From an uncultured Pirellulaceae bacterium (lineage in GTDB: Bacteria; Planctomycetota; Planctomycetia; Pirellulales; Pirellulaceae), in NCBI GenBank assembly GCA_938084685.1, contig CALKGE010000001.1, forward strand, positions 930,001-994,000: a DNA stretch of 64,000 nucleotides. Reading direction: 5' to 3'. The stretch's first letter is position 1. Every line of letters begins with the position of its first letter. Both the position numbers and the translations under genes were made by a program. Below are positions 27,659-35,857 of the stretch, in pieces. Under the pieces are notes generated by a model. That model did no database searches. It saw only the letters and a list, made by a program, of their open reading frames with translations, and was not told the origin of the DNA.

Positions 27659-28960
27659 TTAGAGATTGGCCAGTGTACTGGAACTATCTGCCCACGAATC
27701 GATTTCCACTCCGAATCGCGTAATCAGCGAAAGATGGAGATCTGGTAAAACGGTTCCCGGAGCGAATTTGATATGGCGTCCCGGATTTAACGTTCCCGCA
27801 CCATGTCCACCAAGAAGAATTGGCAGATCTGAACGTACATGGCCGTTTCCGTCTTTCAGTCCGGAACCGAAGAGAACGATACTGTTATCCAGTAAATTCG
27901 AGCCACCTTCATCGATTTGCTGCAGTCGCTGCATCAGATAGGCGTACTGACTTACGTAGTACTTGGTGACAGCGGTGTATTCGGATAACCAGTCATTCTG
28001 ATTCTTGTGGTGGGAAATCGTATGGTGATCCCCTTTGAGTCCCATGAAGCCGAAATTACAACGGCTGAAGCCATGAGCCAGCATGAATGTACCGACGCGG
28101 GTTGTATCCGTTTGCAAAGCCAGGATGAGAAGATCCATCATCATTTTGACATGTACGTCACGACGGGCGGGGATGCCAGCTGGCGGCCGTACCAGCTCGG
28201 GAGTCGTTGGTGGAATCCATTCACGAGCAGGAGGGTTGAGCGTACCGGCGATCTGTTTTTCGACACTTCGGACACTGGACAGATATTCTTCAATCTTGTG
28301 ACCATCGTCTTTGCTGGCTCGTGTTTTCAACCGCTTGGCATCTGCTAACACCAGGTCGACAACACTTTGGAGCTCGCGCGCATCAGCTACGGCGTTTTCG
28401 CCCGTACGGAATAGACGGTCAAATGCTACCTGAGGACTAATCTCAGGTGAAATCCGTGAGTTCGGTGATGCCCAGGAGACGGTATTGGCATAGGCAATAG
28501 GAAGGCCCTGGCCGGCGGAGCCCTGTCGAGGTGGTTCGGTACCGAGCACGATGGATGGGAATCGTGTTTTGTCACCAATATGTTTTGCGATCAGCTGGTC
28601 CATGGAGATTCCCAGGACGCCATTTTTCATTTTGATACCGGAAAGGAATCCTGAGGTTGCTCCGACATGCCCACCGGCGCCCGTGTTGTCCAGATTGGAC
28701 AGAATGCTCACATGCTCGCGAAGATCGCTTAATGGAGACAACGATTCTGAAAGTTCGTAATTCGCTCCTTCGCCTTTGACATCCCAGGTGGCAGGATTGA
28801 CACCATTGGGCATAAACAGCGAAATCATTCGCAGGGGAGGAGCGGCGGCTTCTTTACCAAACACAGACTCCTGTTTCATGACATCCAGCATGGGTAACGC
28901 CACGGCTGCACCCGTACCTCGAAGCATGGTTCGTCGCGATATTTTCCAGTTCTGACTCAT
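27659..28960 (-). CDS. DUF1552 Tat-exported protein
   Basis: The 433-residue product has a twin-arginine signal (ISRRTMLRGTGAAVALPML) and the DUF1552 body: RMISLFMPNGVNPATWDV, LSILSNLDNTGAGGHVGATSGFLSG, SMDQLIAKHIG, DDGHKIEEYLSSVRSVEKQI, and LLDNSIVLFGSGLKDGNGHVRSDLPILLGGHGAG. DUF1552, like DUF1501, is distantly related to the sulfatase/phosphatase fold and is usually found next to DUF1592-type cytochrome proteins. That partner is indeed present, but on the other strand across a shared 259-base promoter region (28961-29219). Here DUF1552 is transcribed together with a DUF1553/DUF1501 pair instead. It is the first gene of the minus-strand operon. Confidence 0.88.
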   Translation of the reverse strand: MSQNWKISRRTMLRGTGAAVALPMLDVMKQESVFGKEAAAPPLRMISLFMPNGVNPATWDVKGEGANYELSESLSPLSDLREHVSILSNLDNTGAGGHVGATSGFLSGIKMKNGVLGISMDQLIAKHIGDKTRFPSIVLGTEPPRQGSAGQGLPIAYANTVSWASPNSRISPEISPQVAFDRLFRTGENAVADARELQSVVDLVLADAKRLKTRASKDDGHKIEEYLSSVRSVEKQIAGTLNPPAREWIPPTTPELVRPPAGIPARRDVHVKMMMDLLILALQTDTTRVGTFMLAHGFSRCNFGFMGLKGDHHTISHHKNQNDWLSEYTAVTKYYVSQYAYLMQRLQQIDEGGSNLLDNSIVLFGSGLKDGNGHVRSDLPILLGGHGAGTLNPGRHIKFAPGTVLPDLHLSLITRFGVEIDSWADSSSTLANL

Positions 28961-29219
28961 TGAAAAAACCTCGGTATTAACGGAAATGGCGTCATGAAGT
29001 TCCTTAACCCCATACTATCATTTCTCGGCATCCAACGGCAGGTGTTTTAGCCTGTTTCGCTCGTTCCTGCAGCTCCACACCGCAAGACACTTTCCGTGCG
29101 CGCAATTATAATGATGGTTCACGTAAAATCGTGGGTTACCACGTATGGTCAATGATTGGTGCAAATTTACGTCCCGGTCGTTTTCTGATCATCCCATCTC
29201 CCATAAGGGGTGCTGCCCG

Positions 29220-31997
29220 ATGCGCTTTTGGCTCGTTTTCACAATCTTTGCTTGCTGTACTGTGAGTGTTGCCGAAGATCAACCTGGTGACGCGACAGAG
29301 TTTACCAAAAAAGTACAGCCGCTGCTGAAGAAGTACTGCAACCGTTGTCACAATGAAAAGAAGTCTGCAGGTAAGGTCGATATTGCCCGGTTTACCACAG
29401 CTGACCAACTTCTGAAAAACCGAAAAGAATGGCTGAAAATTCTGGAGAAGCTGGAAGATCAGGAGATGCCTCCGGAAGAGCCGCTGCCAAGCTTTGCTGA
29501 ACGCCGCTATCTGATTGAATGGATTGATGGAGAGATCAATGATATTGATTGGTCCCAGGTGAAAAATGCTGGGCATGTTGCGACGGCTCGACTTTCCCGT
29601 GACGAATACAACAACACCATGCGAGACCTGCTTGGCGTCGATTTGAATCCGGGCCGGGAATTAGGAGAGGACGCGCAGGGAGCGAGTGGTTTTAACAACG
29701 ATCGTGACAGCCTGTTTATCGAACCAGCCTTACTGGAAAAGTACATCAAAGCTGCTCGGCAGTCGATCGACCAGCTGATCACCATCCGCGATGCTCCGCT
29801 CAATCTGCATCTGGAAACAGAAAAGATGTTCATGACTGAGCGGAATTCTCCTCCGGAGGAATTTGGTTATGTCCTGAATCGTGGGCAGATGACTTTATGG
29901 GACTCCATCAAGTTTCCCTCCAGCGGATACTATCGATTTCGTGTGCGGGCCTGGTCGACAGCGGGGCCCACCGGAGCTCGACTCAGAATCAACGACGAGG
30001 TGCAGGGGGATATCCAGGTGCCGGTTACGAAACCTGACATGTATGAGTTGATCACGTTTGTCGAAAAGGGAACGCATCAGGTTGCCTGGAATATTCAGCA
30101 AGGAGGTTTTATCACGGTTCGGCCGAATCAAGAGACTGAAAAGGACCCGGTGCAGCAGAGTGACACGAAGCAGCCAGCAAACGGCAAGGTGATGCACAAA
30201 CACTCGGCCGAACCAGTGCCTCCGATGAATCAATGGAACTCAGTGGTGACGAAACGCGCGATGGCGAACCATCCACGTCTGGCCAGGATCGAGGGCGAGA
30301 ATCAGCAGGTAACTCGTTTGCGCGAGGCTATGAATAATCTGTTCTACAATGTGCAAAGGCCTGTCGAATGGCTTCGCTTGCATGGCCCGCAGGGGAATCT
30401 TTCTGAACTCAGACGATTCAAAGGTTACGTCGCTGAACGTACGGTAATGCTGAATGATGCAAAGGCAGCTTTGGCAGGAGCTCTGGATATTTCCCTGGAT
30501 GATCTGGACGATCAGATCAGGCAGCAGAATCAGGCGGCTTTGGCTGACAATAAAGTCATTCTTGATTCAGTTGCTAAGGTCAAGACACCGATGCCCATGC
30601 CGCAGAAAGTACGTCCGGGTAACGTGGCGATGGATTTCATCAAGATTGACGGCCCGATTTCGCTTGGCCCTGCCAGCCAGACGCCCCAGGTGTTCATTGC
30701 GGAGCCGGGCGACGGGAAAACAGCGTCACAAGCAGCTACGGAGATTTTAAAACAGTTTGCTTCACGTGCTTTTCGTCGGCCGGTTACGAAGGAAGAATTG
30801 GCAGCCTATACCGCGCTGTTCGAACGTGGAAATACAGACGTGGCAACCTTTAAACATGCCTTGCGGTTGCCCCTGACTGCGATTCTGGTTTCCCCCAATT
30901 TTCTGTTCAAAGTGGAGGGGAATGGAGATGAAGAGGGTGAATTTCCATTGAATGATTTTGAACTGGCAACGAGACTCTCCTACTTTTTGTGGATGACGAT
31001 GCCCGATGACGAATTGTTCCAATTAGCGGCAGCAGAGAAGTTGTCGCAACCGGAGGTCTTAAGAGCTCAGGTGCAACGAATGCTTCAAGATCCAAAGTCC
31101 GGCGCCTTTACGGAAAACTTTGTCATGCAGTGGCTCGAGATTGGTGCGATCGGCAAGACGATCGGTCCAGATCCGAAGAAGTTTCCCGAGTTTGATGCAG
31201 GGCTGCAGCAGTCCGTACTGAAAGAACCGGTTCGTTATTTTGATTATCTGGTGCGAGAGAATGAAAGTCTGTTAAAGCTGATCCATTCGAATGAAACCTT
31301 CCTGGATAAGCGACTGGCTGGCTTGTACGGGATCGATGGAATTGAGCACGATGAATTGCAGCTTGTAAAACTTACGGATCCCAACCGGGGAGGTTTATTG
31401 GGTATGAGCGGCGTTCTGACGGCGACGTCGCTGCCGCTGAGAACGAGCCCTGTGATTCGGGGTAAGTGGGTGCTGGAAACTTTGTTAGGAGACGAATTGC
31501 CCCCGCCCCCGCCTGGTGTCCCGACGCTACCAGAAAACGCAGGCGAGGTGAAAGGGAAGACATTGCGGGAGCAATACGAACAGCATCGCAGAGATCCTGC
31601 TTGCCGGTCGTGTCATCAACGTATCGATCCGATCGGATTCGGGTTGGAAAACTTCGATGCGATTGGCAGGTTTCGGCTGACTCAGAGTGGCAGAATGATT
31701 AGTAGCTCAGGCGAGTTACCGGACGGCCGAAAGTTTTCTGGCGCTAATGAACTCAAGCAAATTCTGCTTGGAGAAAAAGAGCGATTTGCCAGAAATCTCA
31801 GTGAACGGATGCTCAGTTTTGCGCTGGGACGACAACTGCAGTATTTTGATGAGGGACCGATACGGCATCTCACTAAGACCTTGCTGGATAACAACTTTGC
31901 TCCGCGTCCATGGATCGAAGAAGCCGTTCTTAGTTACCCGTTTGGAAATCAGAATAATCAGTCGGTCATCGAACAGGAATTGCCCGTCGGCAAATAA
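29220..31997 (+). CDS. PSCyt1-DUF1587-DUF1592-DUF1585 cytochrome protein
   Basis: The frame is open from an ATG at 29145, but the ATG at 29220 follows AAGGGG and starts a signal peptide (MRFWLVFTIFACCTVSVAE), so it is preferred, giving 925 residues. Domain order: cytochrome segment with C40-NRC-H44, DUF1587 (about 115-190, SRDEYNNTMRDLLGV), and a beta-rich PA14/CBM-like part (about 215-285). DUF1595 (SRAFRRPVTKEELAAY) and DUF1592 (FELATRLSYFLWMTMPDDEL) follow, then DUF1588 with a second CxxCH (ACRSCHQRIDPIGFG) and DUF1585 (FARNLSERMLSFALGRQLQYF). It is secreted, probably di-heme, with unknown function. It diverges from the DUF1552 gene, its usual partner. Confidence 0.9.
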   Translation: MRFWLVFTIFACCTVSVAEDQPGDATEFTKKVQPLLKKYCNRCHNEKKSAGKVDIARFTTADQLLKNRKEWLKILEKLEDQEMPPEEPLPSFAERRYLIEWIDGEINDIDWSQVKNAGHVATARLSRDEYNNTMRDLLGVDLNPGRELGEDAQGASGFNNDRDSLFIEPALLEKYIKAARQSIDQLITIRDAPLNLHLETEKMFMTERNSPPEEFGYVLNRGQMTLWDSIKFPSSGYYRFRVRAWSTAGPTGARLRINDEVQGDIQVPVTKPDMYELITFVEKGTHQVAWNIQQGGFITVRPNQETEKDPVQQSDTKQPANGKVMHKHSAEPVPPMNQWNSVVTKRAMANHPRLARIEGENQQVTRLREAMNNLFYNVQRPVEWLRLHGPQGNLSELRRFKGYVAERTVMLNDAKAALAGALDISLDDLDDQIRQQNQAALADNKVILDSVAKVKTPMPMPQKVRPGNVAMDFIKIDGPISLGPASQTPQVFIAEPGDGKTASQAATEILKQFASRAFRRPVTKEELAAYTALFERGNTDVATFKHALRLPLTAILVSPNFLFKVEGNGDEEGEFPLNDFELATRLSYFLWMTMPDDELFQLAAAEKLSQPEVLRAQVQRMLQDPKSGAFTENFVMQWLEIGAIGKTIGPDPKKFPEFDAGLQQSVLKEPVRYFDYLVRENESLLKLIHSNETFLDKRLAGLYGIDGIEHDELQLVKLTDPNRGGLLGMSGVLTATSLPLRTSPVIRGKWVLETLLGDELPPPPPGVPTLPENAGEVKGKTLREQYEQHRRDPACRSCHQRIDPIGFGLENFDAIGRFRLTQSGRMISSSGELPDGRKFSGANELKQILLGEKERFARNLSERMLSFALGRQLQYFDEGPIRHLTKTLLDNNFAPRPWIEEAVLSYPFGNQNNQSVIEQELPVGK

Positions 31998-32039
31998 CGA
32001 ATCGCTGCCATTAACCGCGCGCCTGGTCGCTCGTTAGCT

Positions 32040-32192
32040 TTATCCGGTGACTTCATTGTCATTGGGATTGCGAGCTCGCAACAGTTTTGCCAACTCCGCA
32101 AAGAACTCGTCCATGTCCATGCGCCCTAATTCAAGTGGTTCTGTGTTGGTGAACAATGAATCCAGATCGGACTCCAGCCAGCGTTGCGCCAT
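32040..32192 (-). CDS. Small acidic protein, 50 residues
   Basis: A frame of 62 codons is open, but the ATG at 32192 is preceded by AAGGAG (32201-32206) with an eight-base spacer, which decides the start and leaves 50 residues. The product is amphipathic and acidic (MAQRWLESDLDSLFTNTEPL... MDEFFAELAKLL), with predicted helices and no signal peptide. An 8-bp perfect inverted repeat (CAGTCAGT/ACTGACTG, 32232-32251, four-base loop) lies 40 bases upstream and could be an operator. It is convergent with the DUF1592-type gene and lies 172 bases downstream of the PhoD-like gene. Function unknown. Confidence 0.6.
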   Translation of the reverse strand: MAQRWLESDLDSLFTNTEPLELGRMDMDEFFAELAKLLRARNPNDNEVTG

Positions 32193-32364
32193 CTCTAATA
32201 CTCCTTGCTGAGATTGGGATCGAATCATTTCCAGTCAGTAATAACTGACTGATAGGAGTATCGATGGGGCGAGTGACACATGAGGTCACGCCCCCCGGGA
32301 AAAAATGAAAAAATCTGGAATCGGTTTTACAGCGTTTGAGATTCTCAAGCGTGGAACAGAGTGG

Positions 32365-33876
32365 TCAACGGGCTCTTTTTATCTCCACATTCAGTACTCG
32401 GCTCCGTTCGTCACGGTGAATAAATGCCAGCTGACTGCCTCCCAACACTCCGGGAATACTGACAACTTGCAGAAAACCGCCTGAGGGTGGGTCCTGCAGG
32501 TAGTGCTGAATGATATGCCCTTCCGGGTCGGTACTCTCTGCTTCACCTGATTTGCGTCCAGGGCGGCTATTGGCGTCGACCAACGCACCCGATGAAAACT
32601 CTTCCACACCTGATGGATCCTGGGCATGATACTGCCAGTGCCGGTCACCACAGATGACATAGAAGTTGTCATCGATCAGTCCTTCTTCCTTAAGGAAATC
32701 GAAAAAGACCTGACGTTCGTGACGGAAGCCATTGAAATTCGTATGGTTGTCAAACTTGCGTTTATCGTCCGGGCCAACCATGGGAGTTGGGGAGACGAGG
32801 ATTTTGAAGGTGGCATCGCTTTCTTTGAGAGTATCCATGAGCCATTGTCGTTGTTCCAGCCCCCAGATTGTTTTTGCTGGCCCATCTTCCATGGCATTGT
32901 CTGTACGGTAAATCCGTCCTTCCACAAACCAGATTTGCAGATCTTTGGAAACGCGAACCGTCCGATATGTCTTGGTCTTTTGATCTCCCATAGCCGCATA
33001 TGGGAGCTGCTCATACATCATCCGCACAGCCATTTCGACACTGGGAAGATGATCTCCTGAATTGTCACCGTCATCAATCCGATAGTCATGATCGTCTACC
33101 TCCCAGTAAGTTGGCACGTGAGAAAAGAGCTTGCGGTATCGTGGTTGCACGAATTGCTCGTGCCACTTCTGACGCATCTCCTCAATGGTTTCCGCTCGCG
33201 GGTCTTTGGGTGTGTCATAGTAAACGTTATCACCCGTGCCGACGAAGAAATGAGGCCGCAACCTGCTGATACTCTCCAGAGCCGGATAACCCAGATGTTT
33301 GTCCCGTCCCCGGTAAGCTTCTGGCAATTCTGTATTGTTGTGTTCCAGGTGAATCTTGCGATCGATACGTTGATCACCATGAAACTTCGCGTAGTTCATA
33401 CCAGTTACCACGACGAAAGAAACCAATTGTGGACGGCTTTTTCCAGCGTGAGTGGTAAATCGACCTACCGGTCCCGGTTTGAGTGTTTCCGGGCTGGATC
33501 CGATGCGAGTACGAATCAGGTAGTCTGTGTACGGTTCAAGGTCGTTAAAGACCGCTCGGGCAATATAGTCATGTTCGGCCTTGGCTTCTACCACAATCGT
33601 TTGCTGACCAACTGCCAGGTCAAGTAACTGCCTCAGACGGAGACCAGCACTTTTCAGGATCGTAAACTCAACGACTCCAGCCTGTCCGGGTAAATCACGG
33701 TCGACCAACTCTTCGGTGGCGGTAAGGCGTACCTGAGCATGGATGCTGGTCGCAGTTAACTCGCCCATCATGATTCCCTGACCGGCAAACGCAGCCTGTT
33801 TGGATGATTTGGCAGCCCAGGCAGACAGTGTCGACAAGGCGATCAGGCAAAAAGCGAGTGTCAATTGTTTCGTCAT
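32365..33876 (-). CDS. PhoD-like secreted phosphatase/phosphodiesterase
   Basis: The frame extends to 33930, but the ATG at 33876 gives a clean signal peptide (MTKQLTLAFCLIALSTLSAWAA), so it is preferred, giving 503 residues. The protein resembles PhoD-type alkaline phosphatases. There is an N-terminal beta domain (LTATSIHAQVRLTATEEL), then the metallophosphoesterase core with FVVVTGMNYAKF, FFVGTGDNVYYDTPKD, VPTYWEVDDHDYRIDDGDNSG and FYVICGDRHWQYHAQDPSG. PhoD enzymes use iron and calcium to split phosphate mono- or diesters. Substitution of MNY for the usual acidic first metal-binding motif makes the metal site slightly atypical. It diverges from the methyltransferase gene. Confidence 0.8.
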   Translation of the reverse strand: MTKQLTLAFCLIALSTLSAWAAKSSKQAAFAGQGIMMGELTATSIHAQVRLTATEELVDRDLPGQAGVVEFTILKSAGLRLRQLLDLAVGQQTIVVEAKAEHDYIARAVFNDLEPYTDYLIRTRIGSSPETLKPGPVGRFTTHAGKSRPQLVSFVVVTGMNYAKFHGDQRIDRKIHLEHNNTELPEAYRGRDKHLGYPALESISRLRPHFFVGTGDNVYYDTPKDPRAETIEEMRQKWHEQFVQPRYRKLFSHVPTYWEVDDHDYRIDDGDNSGDHLPSVEMAVRMMYEQLPYAAMGDQKTKTYRTVRVSKDLQIWFVEGRIYRTDNAMEDGPAKTIWGLEQRQWLMDTLKESDATFKILVSPTPMVGPDDKRKFDNHTNFNGFRHERQVFFDFLKEEGLIDDNFYVICGDRHWQYHAQDPSGVEEFSSGALVDANSRPGRKSGEAESTDPEGHIIQHYLQDPPSGGFLQVVSIPGVLGGSQLAFIHRDERSRVLNVEIKRAR

Positions 33877-33977
33877 TGTTGTGGCCTCAACGGTTGGGGA
33901 TTCAATCTCAGTCTTTACAATATAAGTCAAACAGCGATTTTATAAACCAATTCTCTCACAAAACCCCAGCGACCGTA

Positions 33978-34943
33978 TTGAAAAAATCATCGTCATCAAA
34001 GTCAGCCGTCAGCACTCCCCCTCATCGTGCTCCCAAAAATCGTACGTTGACATTGTCACGAGCCGATCGTAAACGGTTGTTGCCTGAGCTGCTCACCGAG
34101 CTTCCCAAGCGTCGTCGGCGTCGGCCCGTGACTGGAGTAGCACATGGAGACTACAGGGATTGGCTTCCTTTTCTGCCACCAGAATCTGTAGACCTGCTGA
34201 TGCTGGATCCACCCTACAACCTGACAAAGTTGTTTGGTACCTGGAAGTTTCAGGCTCGGGGCGAGCGAAAGTATACGCAGTGGCTACGGGAGACGATCAG
34301 TCAGATCATGCCGGCGCTCAAGCCAACAGCTACCATTTACATTTGCGGCGATTGGCGGACGTCCTTATCAATCATGGCCGTTGCCCAGGAATTGTTTCAG
34401 GTGAGGAACCGGATTACCTGGGAGCGGGAAAAGGGGAGGGGAGCAAAGTCGAATTGGAAGAACGCTCATGAAGACATCTGGTTTTGCACCATGTCCGGGG
34501 ATTATACGTTCCATGTTCACGAGGTAAAGCATCGTCGGCGAGTTGTTGCTCCCTACCGCCACAGCGATGGTTCTCCGAAGGACTGGGCTGAGAGTCGATC
34601 TGGAAACTATCGTGACACCCATCCCTCCAACTTGTGGAGTGATTTGTCGATACCGTTCTGGTCCATGCCCGAAAATACGGATCATCCTACGCAAAAACCG
34701 GAAAAACTGATGGCAAAACTGTTGCTGGCCAGTTCCAACCCGGGAGACTACATTCTGGATCCATTTGGAGGTAGCGGAACGACAGCAGTCGTGGCAGCCA
34801 AATTAAATCGTCAATGCCTCTCGATCGACCTCAATCAACAGTATTGCCTGTGGACCTTGAAGCGATTGGAAATGGCACGCGAGGATAACTCGATTCAGGG
34901 TTATGAGGATGGAGTTTTCTGGCAACGCAACTCAGGGAAATAA
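33978..34943 (+). CDS. DNA methyltransferase (beta-class, N6-adenine/N4-cytosine)
   Basis: Motif IV (DPPYNL, in VDLLMLDPPYNLTKLF) comes before motif I (DPFGGSGTTAVVAA). This is the order of beta-class amino-methyltransferases that use S-adenosylmethionine. The DPPY form is usual in N6-adenine methylases. About 30 basic/serine-rich residues precede the catalytic part (SSSSKSAV, PKRRRRRPV) and probably contact DNA. The frame begins at an ATG at 33804, but that would overlap the divergent PhoD-like gene. The TTG at 33978 is taken as the likelier start (321 residues); the exact start is uncertain. No restriction endonuclease gene is beside it, so it may be a solitary methylase. A DUF1653 gene follows after one base. 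Confidence 0.8.
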   Translation: MKKSSSSKSAVSTPPHRAPKNRTLTLSRADRKRLLPELLTELPKRRRRRPVTGVAHGDYRDWLPFLPPESVDLLMLDPPYNLTKLFGTWKFQARGERKYTQWLRETISQIMPALKPTATIYICGDWRTSLSIMAVAQELFQVRNRITWEREKGRGAKSNWKNAHEDIWFCTMSGDYTFHVHEVKHRRRVVAPYRHSDGSPKDWAESRSGNYRDTHPSNLWSDLSIPFWSMPENTDHPTQKPEKLMAKLLLASSNPGDYILDPFGGSGTTAVVAAKLNRQCLSIDLNQQYCLWTLKRLEMAREDNSIQGYEDGVFWQRNSGK

Positions 34944-34944
34944 A

Positions 34945-35184
34945 ATGCAGCAGGATATCAGGACGGGTAGGTACCGCCACTACAAGAACAAGGACTACAC
35001 GGTGCTGGGACTGGCCTGGCATAGCGAATCGGAAGAGACGATGGTGCTTTACCGCCAGGAGTACGGGGAACGTCGTATGTGGGTACGGCCATATGATATG
35101 TTCTTTGAACATGTCACGCTGGATGGCCAGTCCGTACCAAGATTTGCTTATCTGGGACCGAGTGACGAGGGAGGCCCAGACTGA
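34945..35184 (+). CDS. DUF1653 protein
   Basis: The ATG at 34945 lies one base after the methyltransferase stop, and the 79-residue product shows the DUF1653 pattern. It has TGRYRHYKNKDYTVLGLAWHSESEETMVLYR, then ERRMWVRPYDMFFEHVTLDGQSVPRFAYL. DUF1653 proteins are small, Tyr/Arg-rich and of unknown function. Many bacteria keep one copy as a stand-alone gene. Here it sits between a DNA methylase and an unknown gene, with a stop-start overlap of one base (TGATG) to the latter. That arrangement suggests one transcript and coupled translation of all three. Confidence 0.8.
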   Translation: MQQDIRTGRYRHYKNKDYTVLGLAWHSESEETMVLYRQEYGERRMWVRPYDMFFEHVTLDGQSVPRFAYLGPSDEGGPD

Positions 35185-35705
35185 TGGCGCAGTTTGCCAA
35201 TGAATACGATCTGGTCAATGGAGTGGAAATGCGCGAAGAGAATCCTGAGCATTTCCATATCCCTCATCCGCTACTCAAAAAGTACCTGTCTGTGGGGCAG
35301 TTTGTTGAATTGCGAGTGGACTCGCCCAGATTCTCGACCCACCCTGATGCTCCCGCCGCCTGCGCCTGTCCCGTATGTGCCGGCGAGGCCACGAAGCCAA
35401 TCATTGGCCATCCTTTTCCCCACTCATTAGTTCCAGTGACGGGGGACCCGGTGCCGTCGCGTGGCTGGGGCGAAGATTTCTGGGTGCAGATTGTTGAGCG
35501 GGATGGAGAGCGGCTGCGTGGGCGGGTAGACAATTATTTGTATGAAACCCGGTTGCACGAGATTGAATTCGATAGCCACATCGAATTCTCGCTGAATCAC
35601 GTGTTGTCCGTTCATCCCCTCCATCGCGAAACGTTAGTACTCTGCATGTCTCCGGAAGAAATCAAGGAATTTGCAGTCTGGTTGGGAACATTGAATAAGG
35701 ACTAA
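35184..35705 (+). CDS. Hypothetical protein with Cys cluster
   Basis: I do not recognise this 173-residue protein. It starts within the stop codon of the DUF1653 gene (TGATG) and reads MAQFANEYDLVNGVEMREEN. A central CACPVCAGEA (about 61-70) supplies three cysteines in a CxCxxC arrangement that might bind zinc. The C-terminal half (ERDGERLRGRVDNYLYETRLHE... FSLNHVLSVHPLH) has alternating strands like small barrel proteins (DUF2314-like in general look). No signal peptide is seen. A role with the upstream DNA methylase is only suggested by the operon. Confidence 0.65.
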   Translation: MAQFANEYDLVNGVEMREENPEHFHIPHPLLKKYLSVGQFVELRVDSPRFSTHPDAPAACACPVCAGEATKPIIGHPFPHSLVPVTGDPVPSRGWGEDFWVQIVERDGERLRGRVDNYLYETRLHEIEFDSHIEFSLNHVLSVHPLHRETLVLCMSPEEIKEFAVWLGTLNKD

Positions 35706-35857
35706 TGAACTGGCACCTCGCCGCAAAACCTGGTGCAGGTGTGGCGGTATGTAATGGTGGTGGTCTGTTCGATCTGTCTTTTCCAAATTAAACTGAAGTT
35801 ACCAGGGCAATTAACAGCCTCAGTCCATTTTCGGTACCTCTTAGCTGCTTGAGATCC

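Noticed and set aside
29145..29219. Earlier ATG for the DUF1592-type protein
   Set aside because: It would put 25 polar residues before the signal peptide; the ATG at 29220 has AAGGGG before it.
33804..33977. Earlier ATG for the DNA methylase
   Set aside because: It would overlap the start of the divergent PhoD-like gene and add a low-complexity tail; not excluded but less likely.
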